Below are positions 1-7,790 of a stretch of 64,000 nucleotides of DNA, in pieces. The first letter of the stretch is position 1. Every line of letters starts with the position of its first letter. Where the stretch lies: NCBI GenBank assembly GCA_049792875.1, contig JBARBI010000031.1, positions 1 through 64,000 on the forward strand. The letters run 5' to 3'. Under the pieces are notes generated by a model. The model saw only the letters and a list, made by a program, of their open reading frames with translations, searched no databases and was not told the origin of the DNA. The translations under genes and the position numbers were made by a program. The stretch is from Sulfotelmatobacter sp049792875 (GTDB lineage Bacteria > Acidobacteriota > Terriglobia > Terriglobales > Acidobacteriaceae).

Positions 1-1352
1 TCTCCCCCAGCAAATACGCCCTTGCGCGTGGTGCGCTGTGTTTCCTCGCTGGCCTGAATGTATCCGCGCTTGTTCGTACCGAGGCCAGGCGTGGTGCTCT
101 GCACGATGGGATTCGCGCTGGTGCCGATCGCAATCACGGCCACCGACAACGGCAGGTCGAACTCCGAGCCCTGAATCGGCACGGGCCGCCGGCGGCCTGA
201 GGCATCGGGTTCACCCAATTCCATGCGAACGCAGCGGGCGGCGCTGAGCCATCCCTTGCCGTCAGAGACGAATTCGACCGGCGCGGTGAGCATCTGGAAG
301 TCGATTCCTTCCTGACGCGCGTGGTGAACTTCTTCGGCGCGGGCTGGCATCTCAGCCTCGCTACGGCGGTAGATCACGTAGGCCTTGCGCGCGCCGAGGC
401 GCAGGGCGGAGCGGATGGCATCGAGCGCCGTATTGCCGCCGCCGATCACGGCCACGTCTCTTCCCTGCAGATCGAGCATGGGCTCATCGTAAGTCGGGAA
501 CTTGTAGGCCTTCATCAGGTTGATACGAGTCAGGAATTCATTGGCGGAATAGACGCCGTTGAAATGCTCTCCGGGAATGTTCATGAACTGGGGAAGCCCG
601 GCGCCGGTACCGATGTAGACCGCGTCGTAGCCCTCTTCGCCCACGAGTTCATCGATGGTCACAGTGCGGCCTACGACCACATCGGTCTCGAACTCAACGC
701 CCATTTCACGCATGTATTCGAGCTGCTCGCGGATGATCTGCTTGGGCAGGCGAAATTCAGGGATGCCGTAGACGAGCACGCCGCCGAGTTCGTGGAGCGC
801 TTCGAACACGCGGACCTTGTGTCCTTTCTGGACCAGATCTCCAGCAACGGTAAGGCCCGAAGGACCACTGCCGACGACCGCAACCTTCTTTCCCGTGGGT
901 GTCACGCTGGGCACCACATGAGTTCCCATGCGCTTTTCGTAATCCGCGACAAAGCGCTCCAGATAGCCGATGCCCAGGGGCTTCACTTTCTTCGACAACA
1001 GGCATTTGCCTTCACAGTGGTCTTCTTGCGGACAGACGCGTCCGGTGATGGCCGGGAGGACATTGTCTTCGCGAATCTTGGCGGCGGCGCCGAGGAAGTC
1101 TCCGACTACGATCAGTTCCACGAATTCCTTTACTTTCACACCCACGGGACAGTTGTCGGTGCAGGTGGGCTTGGCGCATTCCAAGCAGCGTAGGGCCTCC
1201 TGCTGGGCGAGTTCGGGACTGTAGCCAAGATTGACCTCGGTGAAATTGTGGGCGCGCTCCTCCGCGGGTTGCTCCGGCATCAATTGGCGGGGAACCTTGA
1301 TGCGTTGCTTCAGTGGAAGCGGGTTTAACGATTTCTTCGCGGTAGAGCTCAT
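1..1352 (-). CDS. nfnB: NfnB/GltD-like flavoprotein subunit of NADH-dependent ferredoxin:NADP+ oxidoreductase, C-terminus cut by window edge
   Basis: The gene starts at ATG 1352 and runs off the left edge with about 450 codons visible. Near residues 55-65 there is a cysteine motif of the type ECAKPTCTDNCP that binds the N-terminal Fe-S clusters of the GltD/NfnB family. An FAD-binding GSGPSGL motif (about residue 160) and an NADPH-binding GGGNTAL motif (about residue 300) follow, and the visible part stops at VFAGG, just before the conserved Asp of the second FAD motif, so only a short tail is missing. The start overlaps the stop of the upstream gene by four bases (ATGA). That neighbour is an NfnA-type subunit and no large glutamate synthase gene (gltB) is seen, so I read the pair as the electron-bifurcating NfnAB complex that couples NADH and reduced ferredoxin to NADP+ reduction. 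The alternative is a glutamate synthase small subunit. Confidence 0.85.
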   Translation of the reverse strand, partial: MSSTAKKSLNPLPLKQRIKVPRQLMPEQPAEERAHNFTEVNLGYSPELAQQEALRCLECAKPTCTDNCPVGVKVKEFVELIVVGDFLGAAAKIREDNVLPAITGRVCPQEDHCEGKCLLSKKVKPLGIGYLERFVADYEKRMGTHVVPSVTPTGKKVAVVGSGPSGLTVAGDLVQKGHKVRVFEALHELGGVLVYGIPEFRLPKQIIREQLEYMREMGVEFETDVVVGRTVTIDELVGEEGYDAVYIGTGAGLPQFMNIPGEHFNGVYSANEFLTRINLMKAYKFPTYDEPMLDLQGRDVAVIGGGNTALDAIRSALRLGARKAYVIYRRSEAEMPARAEEVHHARQEGIDFQMLTAPVEFVSDGKGWLSAARCVRMELGEPDASGRRRPVPIQGSEFDLPLSVAVIAIGTSANPIVQSTTPGLGTNKRGYIQASEETQRTTRKGVFAGG

Positions 1353-2251
1353 TGCTGCACTCCTTGCCGGCTTGCCCGAACCACGGCACAGGCATGTTCG
1401 AGTTCCTGGGTGTTGGCTTCTCTGCTGGTAACTCGCTGGAACTCCGCCAGGGAGCGCTGCTCGGCGTCGCGGTACATGGAGTTGCGCTGAACCAGCACGG
1501 CAAAATCGACACGGTGCGCATCGAATTCGGGGCCATCGACGCACGCGAACTCGCTTTTGCCATCGATGAGAACGCGGCAACCGCCGCACATCCCCGTTCC
1601 GTCAATCATGATCGGGTTGAGGCTGACGACCGTGTGGATGTTTTCCTTGCGGGTCATCTCGGCGACTGCCCTCATCATCACGATCGGCCCTACCGCCACG
1701 ACCAGGTCGATACGAGTGCCGTTTTGAATGAGCTGGCAGAGCTTGTCGGTAACGAAGCCTTTGTCGGCGTAACTGCCGTCGTCGGTGGTGATCATGAGGG
1801 CGTCGCTTACGGCTCGCAATTCTGCTTCGAGGATGACTAACTCCTTGTTGCGCGCGCCGACGATGGAGATCACACGGTTCCCTGCCCGCTTGAGGGCGGC
1901 GGCAGTGGGATAAGCCATCGCAGTGCCAACTCCGCCTCCAACCACAACCACGGTGCCGTAGTTGGCAATCTCGGAAGGCTTGCCCAGCGGGCCGACCACG
2001 TCGAGAATCTGATCGCCGGCTTCCAGCGAGTTCAGCAGATGGGTAGTCTTCCCTGCCGATTGCACGACGATGTTGACAGTGCCGCGCTCCGGATCGGAGT
2101 TCTCGATCGTGACCGGGATGCGCTCGCCCTCCTCGTAGATGCGAAGGATGACGAACTGGCCGGGCTTCTGTTTACGGGCAATGCGGGGGGCCGCAATCAC
2201 GAAACGTTTGATACCGGGCGCTAGGAATTCGGCGTGAATGATTCTGAACAC
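1349..2251 (-). CDS. nfnA: NfnA/SudB-type FAD- and [2Fe-2S]-containing ferredoxin-NADP+ reductase subunit
   Basis: This 300-residue protein belongs to the sulfide dehydrogenase / dihydroorotate dehydrogenase electron-transfer family. The N-terminal half is a flavin-binding beta-barrel, the middle has the NAD-binding motif VVVGGGVGTA (about residues 97-106), and the C-terminal third has a [2Fe-2S] motif DGTGMCGGCR followed by FACVDGPEF. It is about 20 residues longer than typical NfnA because of a variable tail. The start is GTG at 2251, with GGAG seven bases upstream. The stop overlaps the ATG of nfnB, so the subunits are translationally coupled. A perfect TGTGA-N6-TCACA palindrome is centred 78.5 bases upstream of this start. 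The partner pair would sit in the cytoplasm and balance ferredoxin against NADH and NADPH. Confidence 0.87.
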   Translation of the reverse strand: MFRIIHAEFLAPGIKRFVIAAPRIARKQKPGQFVILRIYEEGERIPVTIENSDPERGTVNIVVQSAGKTTHLLNSLEAGDQILDVVGPLGKPSEIANYGTVVVVGGGVGTAMAYPTAAALKRAGNRVISIVGARNKELVILEAELRAVSDALMITTDDGSYADKGFVTDKLCQLIQNGTRIDLVVAVGPIVMMRAVAEMTRKENIHTVVSLNPIMIDGTGMCGGCRVLIDGKSEFACVDGPEFDAHRVDFAVLVQRNSMYRDAEQRSLAEFQRVTSREANTQELEHACAVVRASRQGVQQ

Positions 2252-2321
2252 GGGTACTCCACGGGGATGAAATGGCGAAACTAACGACTAGACGATTGTG
2301 TTCGGGGAGCTGGAGGCGGGC

Positions 2322-2337
2322 TGTGATCTGGATCACA
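2322..2337. promoter_or_regulatory. CRP/FNR-type operator upstream of nfnAB
   Basis: TGTGATCTGGATCACA is a perfect inverted repeat (TGTGA-N6-TCACA). Its centre is 78.5 bases before the nfnA start. About 32 bases downstream of the centre on the minus strand lies CACAAT, a possible -10 box, which would place the site near -41.5. The family that binds such sites is the CRP/FNR superfamily; the actual regulator is not encoded in this window. Confidence 0.65.
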
Positions 2338-2412
2338 CAACGATGTGCGGATGAAATGCCACGTCGCCTCTAAGGCGGGATGACAAACAAGTGATATATG
2401 TCATATGGCATT

Positions 2413-2446
2413 GTATATGACATTTATATATACTATTGTCATATAC
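2413..2446. promoter_or_regulatory. Candidate VapB operator/promoter region
   Basis: GTATATGACA at 2413-2422 and TGTCATATAC at 2437-2446 form a perfect 10-bp inverted repeat with half-site centres 24 bp apart, in an unusually AT-rich stretch just upstream of vapB. A further half-site TGTCATAT is at 2399-2406. VapB antitoxins commonly bind such repeats to autoregulate their operon, and the position fits that role. Confidence 0.6.
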
Positions 2447-2459
2447 ACGGAGCTATGGC

Positions 2460-2711
2460 ATGGAAACAGAAGTCCGGTTGCGAATCAATGAAAACGGCCG
2501 CGTGGTCATCCCGGCATCCTTCCGCAAAGCACTCGGGATCAACCCGGGCGACGAAGTGTTGTTGCGGCTGGAGGATGACGAACTGAGGATCAGCACCCTG
2601 AGAAGCCGCCTCGAGCGGGCTCGCCGTCACGTGCGGAGGTACGTGAAACCGGGCGTCTCCCTGGTCGACGAGTTGATCGCCGAGCGCCGTGAGGCTGCCA
2701 AGCGTGAATAG
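2460..2711 (+). CDS. vapB: AbrB/SpoVT-type antitoxin (VapB)
   Basis: The protein is 83 residues. Its N-terminus has the AbrB/MazE swapped-hairpin signature (RINENGRVVIPASFRKALGI), followed by GDEVLLRLEDDELRI. The charged C-terminal tail (about residues 48-83) would wrap the toxin. I chose ATG 2460 because GGAG lies seven bases upstream; a TTG eight codons earlier is also in frame but has no better ribosome site. The stop overlaps the start of the PIN-domain gene by eight bases, a standard arrangement of type II toxin-antitoxin pairs. The upstream inverted repeat at 2413-2446 is the likely autoregulatory operator. Confidence 0.85.
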   Translation: METEVRLRINENGRVVIPASFRKALGINPGDEVLLRLEDDELRISTLRSRLERARRHVRRYVKPGVSLVDELIAERREAAKRE

Positions 2712-3090
2712 GATTGTGCTTGATGCATCCGCGCTCCTTGCGGTTCTCAACGCCGAGCCCGGCGCAAACAAGCTCACTGTCGAGTTGCTGAGCACTGCCG
2801 CCAGCAGTACCGTCAACCTGGCTGAAGTTCAAAGTAAGTTGGTCGACCGAGGCCTTAACTCCGACCGTGCCTGGGCCGCTGCGATGACTCCCGTTGCGGA
2901 GGCTATTCCCTTCACCACCGAGCATGCCAAGGCTGCAGGCGGCTTGATTGCCGAGACTCGTGCACTGGGATTGTCGCTTGGCGACCGGGCGTGTCTGGCG
3001 CTCGCTCTAGCACTGAAAGCGCCCGTCTACACCGCCGATCGATCCTGGAAGAACCTTAAACTGGGCCTGCACATCCACGTGATCCGGTGA
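2704..3090 (+). CDS. vapC: PIN-domain ribonuclease toxin (VapC)
   Basis: The 128-residue protein starts at GTG 2704, inside the end of the antitoxin gene. It has the conserved acidic residues of PIN domains: Asp7 in VLDASALL, Glu41 in NLAEV, Asp94 in SLGDRACLA and Asp112 in TADRSW. These coordinate the metal ions for RNA cleavage. VapC toxins typically cut tRNA or rRNA, but the target here cannot be read from sequence. All catalytic residues are present, so the toxin looks intact. It is presumably co-transcribed with vapB. Confidence 0.88.
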   Translation: MNRIVLDASALLAVLNAEPGANKLTVELLSTAASSTVNLAEVQSKLVDRGLNSDRAWAAAMTPVAEAIPFTTEHAKAAGGLIAETRALGLSLGDRACLALALALKAPVYTADRSWKNLKLGLHIHVIR

Positions 3091-3240
3091 CTGATCGACT
3101 TTTCCCATTGCTGTCCTCGGGCACGTACAACGCCGCCATGTCAACAATTGTGGGGACCCTCTCGCTCGCGGCGCTGAGGGCGAGACGCCCCTTCAGCAGT
3201 CTCAGGGCAGGCTCTCGGGAGTGTCGGCAGGATGCTGGCG

Positions 3241-6222
3241 CTACTCTGCAACTGCTTCCGGCTTGAAGATCACGCCTTGACTCGTTCTGCTGTTCATGAC
3301 TACTCGTAGCGGTTGGGAGAATTGCAGATGGCGAACGCAGCCCTCTTCTTCGACTGCGGACTGCTCGGCCAGCCATTGCCAGTCGACCGAGCCCTCGCCG
3401 GCGTCGGGGTTCACGGTGAAGTATCCGACCTGGAAGGCGGTCAGGTTCTGAAAGAAGTGGCTCCCTTGGGAGGGCGTGACGCGGAAGTCGTGGAAGCCGG
3501 CTTCGACGATGGCACGGGCGCCGGAGATTTCGTCCCACTCGACGGGGATACCCAACCAGGGGTCGTTCGAGCCCCAGCGACCAACGCCGATGAGGAGATA
3601 GGGGCGGTTCTCCGTGCTCAAAGCCGCATTGAAGTGAGCGACGGCTCGGCCGACTTGCTGGCTGCGGCTGCGCTCAAAGCGTTGAGAATCTACGACAACA
3701 ATGTCGTGCAGATTTTCGATGCGGCCGTTCCCGAGAACCTTCGTGCTCCGGCAGATTAACTGGGACGACTCTACGTCGCCGATAGCGAGATCCTGATGGT
3801 CGCGGGCCAGCGTCAGCGGACGGATTTGCAGGAAGCCGAACTCAGCGGGTTCTTCGGCGCGAGGCAGGCGGACGGCAAATTCGATCTCGACCGGATTGCC
3901 CAAGGCGTCTTCGCCGGCGCGCACCAGCAACTCCAGAATCGTGGCCAGCGGGAAGACGCCGTGCTTGAGCATGGGCGCGAAGGTCACGACGCGGGCCCCG
4001 GGGCGGCTCAGGCCGTCATAGACGGCGTGATTGTCGGCGGAATAGGTTGAGGCCACGGCGAAAAGGGTGCCGTCGGCTTCGGCGACTTCGAGACCGAAGC
4101 GGGCCTCGCGCAAATGGCCGGGGCCTCCGCCATGGGCGACGCCATCCAGTTCGAGAGCGCAGAACTCGGTTTGGGTATTGGCCAGGATATCTTCGACAGA
4201 CGAAAACTGCAGCAGGTTGCGAGGATAGCGCGGACAAAAACTCAGGCACTTGCCGCCATCGACCACAGTGCGGCCCAGACCGAGTGCGACAGCGGCGATG
4301 CCGTCGGAGAATGTCATGGGTTCCACGGGGTAAAAGTTGTGCGAACGTACTACTCCTGAGAAGTCGGGATAAAAACGCTGGCCGTGGACAGTTCCCACGA
4401 CTTGCTGCAAGATGACCGCCATCTTTTCTTCTTCCAGGCGATACGGCGTAGCGCGCACATAGGCCTTGGCGTGCTGACTGAACGTGGAGGCGTAGACACG
4501 CCTGATCGCTTCCGAGAGTTCGTCGAGCCGGACCTGAAGGCTGGCTTGCTGGTTCCCCAGCATGAACGTTTCGTAGACGCCGGTGAAGGGCTGGTATTGC
4601 GAGTCTTCAAGCAGGCTGGAGGAGCGGACGGCCAGAGGGTAGCCTACCTCCGCAAGAAACGCCTTCAGATTTTCCTGCAAAGCGGCGGGCAGGGAGGATT
4701 CGAGGAAGCGCTGCCGGATTTCGGTGTCGTCGTCGCAGTGGAGAGCAAAGTCGCTCAGATTATTTTCGGCGAGAAACTGGTCGAACAGATCGGTGGCGAT
4801 GACGACCGCCGGAGGAACCGAAATGCGCACACCAGGAAAGCGACGCATGATGCGGCGGGTGCGCAGCAGGTGGCGGACAAAGGCCAGGCCGCGGGCTTTG
4901 CCTCCGAGCGAACCGGAACCGATGCGGAGGAAACTGGAGTCGGAGGGTTTGAAGGTGTCGGGCTTGAAGTCGCCGATCAGGACTTCGTTCTGTTCGCGGC
5001 GGTAGTCGTTGATGGAATCAATCAGATCGCGACGCAGGTGCTCGGGGCCGTTGAAGTCGGACACCTTGCGCGGCCTGAGTTTTGCGGCGAGCGCAAACTC
5101 GGTGCGCGCCGTTAGCCAGTGCGAAAAATGGTTGCGCTGCGCGTGGTACATCAGGCTGTCGGCCGGCAGCGTTTGCAGCGTCTCTTCCAGCTCATTCAAA
5201 TCCTTGGCTCGTCCAACTTCTCGCTGGTCGGGCATGCGAAAAACAAAATCGCCGAATCCGAACTGATCCGTCAGAATGCGGCGCAAGTCCTTCAGAAGCG
5301 TGGGCGAACGCTTACGAAGGAACGAATAGCCTTCGGCATGCGCGCGCGGACGAAACTCGGTGCGACTGGTCTGCAGGACTACGGGCACGTCGGGCGTCAG
5401 GCTCCTGACCATACGCGCCAGTTCGAAGCCGGCTTCGGGGCTGAGCTTGCCTTCCCACGGGAACTCCACATCCGAGACCAGGCCAAAGATGTAGTCCCGA
5501 TACTGCTGCACGAGTTGCGCCGCCTCCTCAAAATTCGACGCGAGCAGGATCTTCGGCCGCGCCTGCATGCGCACCAGCTTGTGCGCAACGTTGATCCCTT
5601 CCTGAATGACGCGGCGCGACTGCTTGATGATTTCGGTGTAGATCACCGGCAAGAAGGACGAGTAGTACCGGATATTGTCTTCCACCACCAGCAGCACAGG
5701 CACGCCCATAGCGCGAGTGTCGTGGAGCACGTTGCGTTTGTCCTCGACGTATTTGACGATCGCAATCAGGATGCGGGCCGTTCCCTGCCAGAGGAAGACG
5801 CGGTCGATGTCGGTGACGGGATTGCGCGCCACGAAATTCTTGATCTCGCGATAGTCGTAACCAAGTACTACGATCGGCACGTCGAGTCCCTTGCGCCGGA
5901 CTTCGCGGGCCAGCTCTGCCGCGTCCATGTCGCCCACGGCAAGATTAGTCACGATCAGATTGAACTGCGGATTAGAACTCGCCAGGTCGAGCGCTTCGGC
6001 GCAGCTCGAAACATGGGTAATCCCGGGAATCTGCCGCAGATTCAGTTCGAGCGATTCATCGATCAGCAGTTCGTTGAGGCGTCCGTCTTCGCGCAGAATG
6101 AACGAGTCATACAGGCTCGAGACCAGAAGAATGTTCTGGACGCGGAACGGCATCAGGTTCTCGAAGCCTTCGAAGCGCTCTTCAGCGTCGAGGATGGGCT
6201 CGGCGATAGGTCGGACGATCAT
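3241..6222 (-). CDS. Two receiver-like domains fused to a PEP/pyruvate-binding (PPDK N-terminal) domain
   Basis: The product is 993 residues. Residues ~28-150 look like a response-regulator receiver, but the expected phospho-acceptor Asp is Asn (LIVTNLAVGDMD). Residues ~175-325 look like a second receiver that keeps an acidic LLVVEDN strand and an Asp at LVSDVEF. From ~435 the protein has PEP-synthase/PPDK ATP-grasp features: GSLGGKARGLAF, then AVRSSSLLEDS with FTGVYETF (~535-555), and IEFA with QIRPL (~800). The swivelling phosphohistidine domain and the C-terminal PEP/pyruvate barrel of true PEP synthase are absent. A C-terminal block with LIGVGRWGSNDPWLG (~890) follows. I infer a signalling-linked phosphotransfer or nucleotide-binding protein, not a complete PEP synthase. 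The start at ATG 6222 lacks a clear ribosome site, and M24 (6153) is an alternative. Confidence 0.8.
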   Translation of the reverse strand: MIVRPIAEPILDAEERFEGFENLMPFRVQNILLVSSLYDSFILREDGRLNELLIDESLELNLRQIPGITHVSSCAEALDLASSNPQFNLIVTNLAVGDMDAAELAREVRRKGLDVPIVVLGYDYREIKNFVARNPVTDIDRVFLWQGTARILIAIVKYVEDKRNVLHDTRAMGVPVLLVVEDNIRYYSSFLPVIYTEIIKQSRRVIQEGINVAHKLVRMQARPKILLASNFEEAAQLVQQYRDYIFGLVSDVEFPWEGKLSPEAGFELARMVRSLTPDVPVVLQTSRTEFRPRAHAEGYSFLRKRSPTLLKDLRRILTDQFGFGDFVFRMPDQREVGRAKDLNELEETLQTLPADSLMYHAQRNHFSHWLTARTEFALAAKLRPRKVSDFNGPEHLRRDLIDSINDYRREQNEVLIGDFKPDTFKPSDSSFLRIGSGSLGGKARGLAFVRHLLRTRRIMRRFPGVRISVPPAVVIATDLFDQFLAENNLSDFALHCDDDTEIRQRFLESSLPAALQENLKAFLAEVGYPLAVRSSSLLEDSQYQPFTGVYETFMLGNQQASLQVRLDELSEAIRRVYASTFSQHAKAYVRATPYRLEEEKMAVILQQVVGTVHGQRFYPDFSGVVRSHNFYPVEPMTFSDGIAAVALGLGRTVVDGGKCLSFCPRYPRNLLQFSSVEDILANTQTEFCALELDGVAHGGGPGHLREARFGLEVAEADGTLFAVASTYSADNHAVYDGLSRPGARVVTFAPMLKHGVFPLATILELLVRAGEDALGNPVEIEFAVRLPRAEEPAEFGFLQIRPLTLARDHQDLAIGDVESSQLICRSTKVLGNGRIENLHDIVVVDSQRFERSRSQQVGRAVAHFNAALSTENRPYLLIGVGRWGSNDPWLGIPVEWDEISGARAIVEAGFHDFRVTPSQGSHFFQNLTAFQVGYFTVNPDAGEGSVDWQWLAEQSAVEEEGCVRHLQFSQPLRVVMNSRTSQGVIFKPEAVAE

Positions 6223-6315
6223 GAGCGCGATCGTAAACTGCCCATCATACTCGCGTACGGCCCCTCTGGCAGTGATTGCGAGGGGTGCGCCTCCGCTTTA
6301 CCGAGCATGCGCACC

Positions 6316-6386
6316 ACGTTACCGTGGAACAGCCGCCCTTCAGCGCCGCGTAAGTCGTGTGAAATCAGTCAGGGCTTTAGCCCTGC
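6316..6386. repeat. Palindromic intergenic repeat, family B copy 1
   Basis: The stretch contains CGTGGAACAGCCGCCCTTCA, a run matching GCGTAAG, and GGGCTTTAGCCCTGC. It resembles the copy at 29681-29749 base for base over much of its length and the inverted copy at 17031-17090. The core hairpins are a GCCCTTCAGsGC-type palindrome and GGGCTTTAGCCC. This copy has a decayed first palindrome (CCGCCCTTCAGCGCCG). Confidence 0.6.
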
Positions 6387-6441
6387 AATTGTTGCCACCC
6401 CCCTACAATATCCGCACCCCCTCATTCGTCTACATCAGTGG

Positions 6442-7038
6442 ATGAACGAGGCAGCGAGCCCGAAGTACATGGCACTCGAGCGAATGGCACTCGAACAGGA
6501 CCAGCGAATTTCTGACGTCGTCAAGCGGGAGCAGTCGCGGCTGCGTAACTTCATTCGCCGGCGTGTGCCCGATCCGCTGGATGCGGAAGACATTCTTCAG
6601 GACGTCTTCTACCGGCTGGTGGAGGCGAACCGGCTGCTGATGCCCATCGAACACGTGACCGGATGGCTGTTTCGCGTGGCGCGGAACCGCATTACCGATC
6701 TTTTTCGCAAGAAGGAGCCGGAGAACTTCAGCGAGATCGAGCCGGCGGACGAGGGAGGCGGGTTGCTGCAGTTCGCAGATCTGCTGCCATCGCCGGACGC
6801 CGGGCCGGAGGCAGTCTACGCCCGCAACGTGTTGCTCGATGAGCTGGAGCTGGCGCTCGACGAACTGCCGGAGGAACAGCGTGAGGTGTTTGTGGCGCAC
6901 GAGTTCGACGGGCGTAGTTTCAAAGAGATGTCGGCGCAGACCGGAGTGAGCGTGAATACGCTTCTGTCGCGCAAACGGTATGCGGTGCTGCATCTGCGGG
7001 AGCGGTTGCAGCATGTGTATGACGAATTTACGGAATGA
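6442..7038 (+). CDS. ECF-type RNA polymerase sigma-70 factor
   Basis: The 198-residue protein has region 2 (DILQDVFYRLVEA and GWLFRVARNRITDLFRKK, ~residues 45-90) and region 4 (LDELPEEQREVFVAHEFDGRSF, then the helix-turn-helix SAQTGVSVNTLLSRKRYAV, ~residues 135-185). It would direct RNA polymerase to a dedicated promoter set. I chose ATG 6442; in-frame ATGs at 6469 and 6484 are possible and no strong ribosome site decides. The frame stays open far upstream, but that part is antisense to the receiver/PEP-binding gene and is not coding. The next gene downstream is a small membrane protein, which could be the anti-sigma partner, though it has no recognisable zinc-binding anti-sigma motif. Confidence 0.88.
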   Translation: MNEAASPKYMALERMALEQDQRISDVVKREQSRLRNFIRRRVPDPLDAEDILQDVFYRLVEANRLLMPIEHVTGWLFRVARNRITDLFRKKEPENFSEIEPADEGGGLLQFADLLPSPDAGPEAVYARNVLLDELELALDELPEEQREVFVAHEFDGRSFKEMSAQTGVSVNTLLSRKRYAVLHLRERLQHVYDEFTE

Positions 7039-7068
7039 GTGTAGTGCGAGTGCATTCCCAACGCGGCG

Positions 7069-7136
7069 TCATCCCGAGCGTAGCCGCCTTTCGGGCGGAG
7101 CAGGAGCCTGCCCTGAGCGAAGCCGAAGGGATCTCA
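7069..7136. repeat. Degenerate copy of the TGTCATTCTGAG repeat family
   Basis: The segment reads GTCATCCCGAGCG at its left and CCTGAGCGAAGCCGAAGGG at its right, with a small hairpin GCCGCCTTTCGGGCGG inside. It resembles the family A repeats at 7540, 9398, 33138 and 35570 but is more divergent. Confidence 0.4.
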
Positions 7137-7170
7137 CGTGAAGTGCACGGCGACTTTCAATGAAGGGGAA

Positions 7171-7512
7171 ATGAATATGAGAAAGAGATGGTTTTGGATT
7201 GTGCCGCTGGCGATTGTAGCGATTCCGCTATTTCTCTTCGTGGGCGGCGAAGTGGTCATGCACTTATGGAACTGGCTGCTGCCGCCGCTGTTCGGCTGGC
7301 GGACACTCGGCTTCTGGCAAGCGCTGGGACTGCTGGCACTGTGCCGGATTCTGTTCGGCGGACTGGGCCATGGTGGGCCGGGAGGTCATGGCGGAGGCCG
7401 CGGCTTCCGCGGGCGCTGCCGGAACATGAGCCCGGAGGCGCGGAAGAAATTTCGCCGGGCGATGGATGAGGGATATGGCTTCGGACCGTCCGCGGGCGAG
7501 AGTGAAGGATAA
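7171..7512 (+). CDS. Small membrane protein with glycine-rich linker
   Basis: The product is about 113 residues with two likely membrane segments (WFWIVPLAIVAIPLFLFVGG and FWQALGLLALCRILFGGL). A short Gly/His-rich stretch (GGLGHGGPGGHGGGRG) and a basic, charged tail containing SPEARKKFRRAMDEGYG follow. An AAGGGG ribosome site lies just before it; ATG 7177 fits its spacing slightly better than ATG 7171. It sits 130 bases downstream of the sigma factor gene on the same strand, so it may be co-transcribed and could act as a membrane partner. I do not recognise a named family. The Met-rich/charged tail is reminiscent of periplasmic CpxP/Spy-like metal-stress proteins only in composition. Confidence 0.65.
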   Translation: MNMRKRWFWIVPLAIVAIPLFLFVGGEVVMHLWNWLLPPLFGWRTLGFWQALGLLALCRILFGGLGHGGPGGHGGGRGFRGRCRNMSPEARKKFRRAMDEGYGFGPSAGESEG

Positions 7513-7539
7513 CAGCACTCCCGGCTGCGAAAAACCGTT

Positions 7540-7622
7540 TGTCATTCTGAGCGAAGCGAAGAACCTATGCAATTTGCTGGCCTCGCACAATACAGAGGTC
7601 CTTCGCCAAGCTCAGGATGACA
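7540..7622. repeat. Inverted-repeat element, family A
   Basis: The left end TGTCATTCTGAGCGAAGCGA and the right end CCTTCGCCAAGCTCAGGATGACA (shown split here as CCTTCGCCAAG plus CTCAGGATGACA) are inverted repeats with a few mismatches. They enclose about 30 bases. The same ends occur at 9398-9581, 33138-33188 and 35570-35663. It is an intergenic, non-coding, MITE-like or REP-like unit between the membrane protein gene and gdhA. Confidence 0.65.
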
Positions 7623-7659
7623 AGGATTTCTCAAGTCCCACAATGTGGTGCGGTTTCAG

Positions 7660-7729
7660 CCGTCCCTCCGGGACGGACAATCAAATCATAATCCCCACCT
7701 TTGCCGCAAAGAACGCGGCAAAGATGGGG
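7660..7729. repeat. Tandem palindromes downstream of gdhA
   Basis: CCGTCCCTCCGGGACGG (7660-7676) is followed by CCCCACCTTTGCCGC (7693-7707) and GCGGCAAAGATGGGG (7715-7729), a 15-bp inverted repeat with one mismatch. Transcribed, the latter would form a strong hairpin. It lacks a T-run on the gdhA strand, so I do not call a terminator. Confidence 0.55.
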
Positions 7730-7757
7730 CACCCGATTCAATGTTACTTCACTTCGA

Positions 7758-7790
7758 ACGGACGAATGCGTCCGTCCAAACGTGTTCTTA
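7758..7790. repeat. Palindrome abutting the gdhA stop codon
   Basis: ACGGACGAATGCGTCCGT (7758-7775) is followed by a segment that on the minus strand reads GTGTAAGAACACGT, including the last codon and TAA stop of gdhA. The same arrangement, GGACGAATGCGTCC plus the same GTGTAAGAACACGT, is found at the end of the vor alpha-subunit gene (24125-24162). Confidence 0.55.

Noticed and set aside
321..1193. Plus-strand open frame of 290 codons
   Set aside because: It mirrors the nfnB gene on the opposite strand and shows no family features.
3241..6222. Complete phosphoenolpyruvate synthase
   Set aside because: The phosphohistidine swivel domain and the C-terminal PEP-binding barrel are missing.
5119..6441. 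Long plus-strand open frame continuous with the sigma factor
   Set aside because: It is antisense to the receiver/PEP-binding gene, whose domains are recognisable; the sigma-factor homology begins only after 6442.
7660..7729. Strong hairpin downstream of gdhA as a rho-independent terminator
   Set aside because: No T-run follows the stem on the gdhA strand, and the sequence resembles repeat elements.
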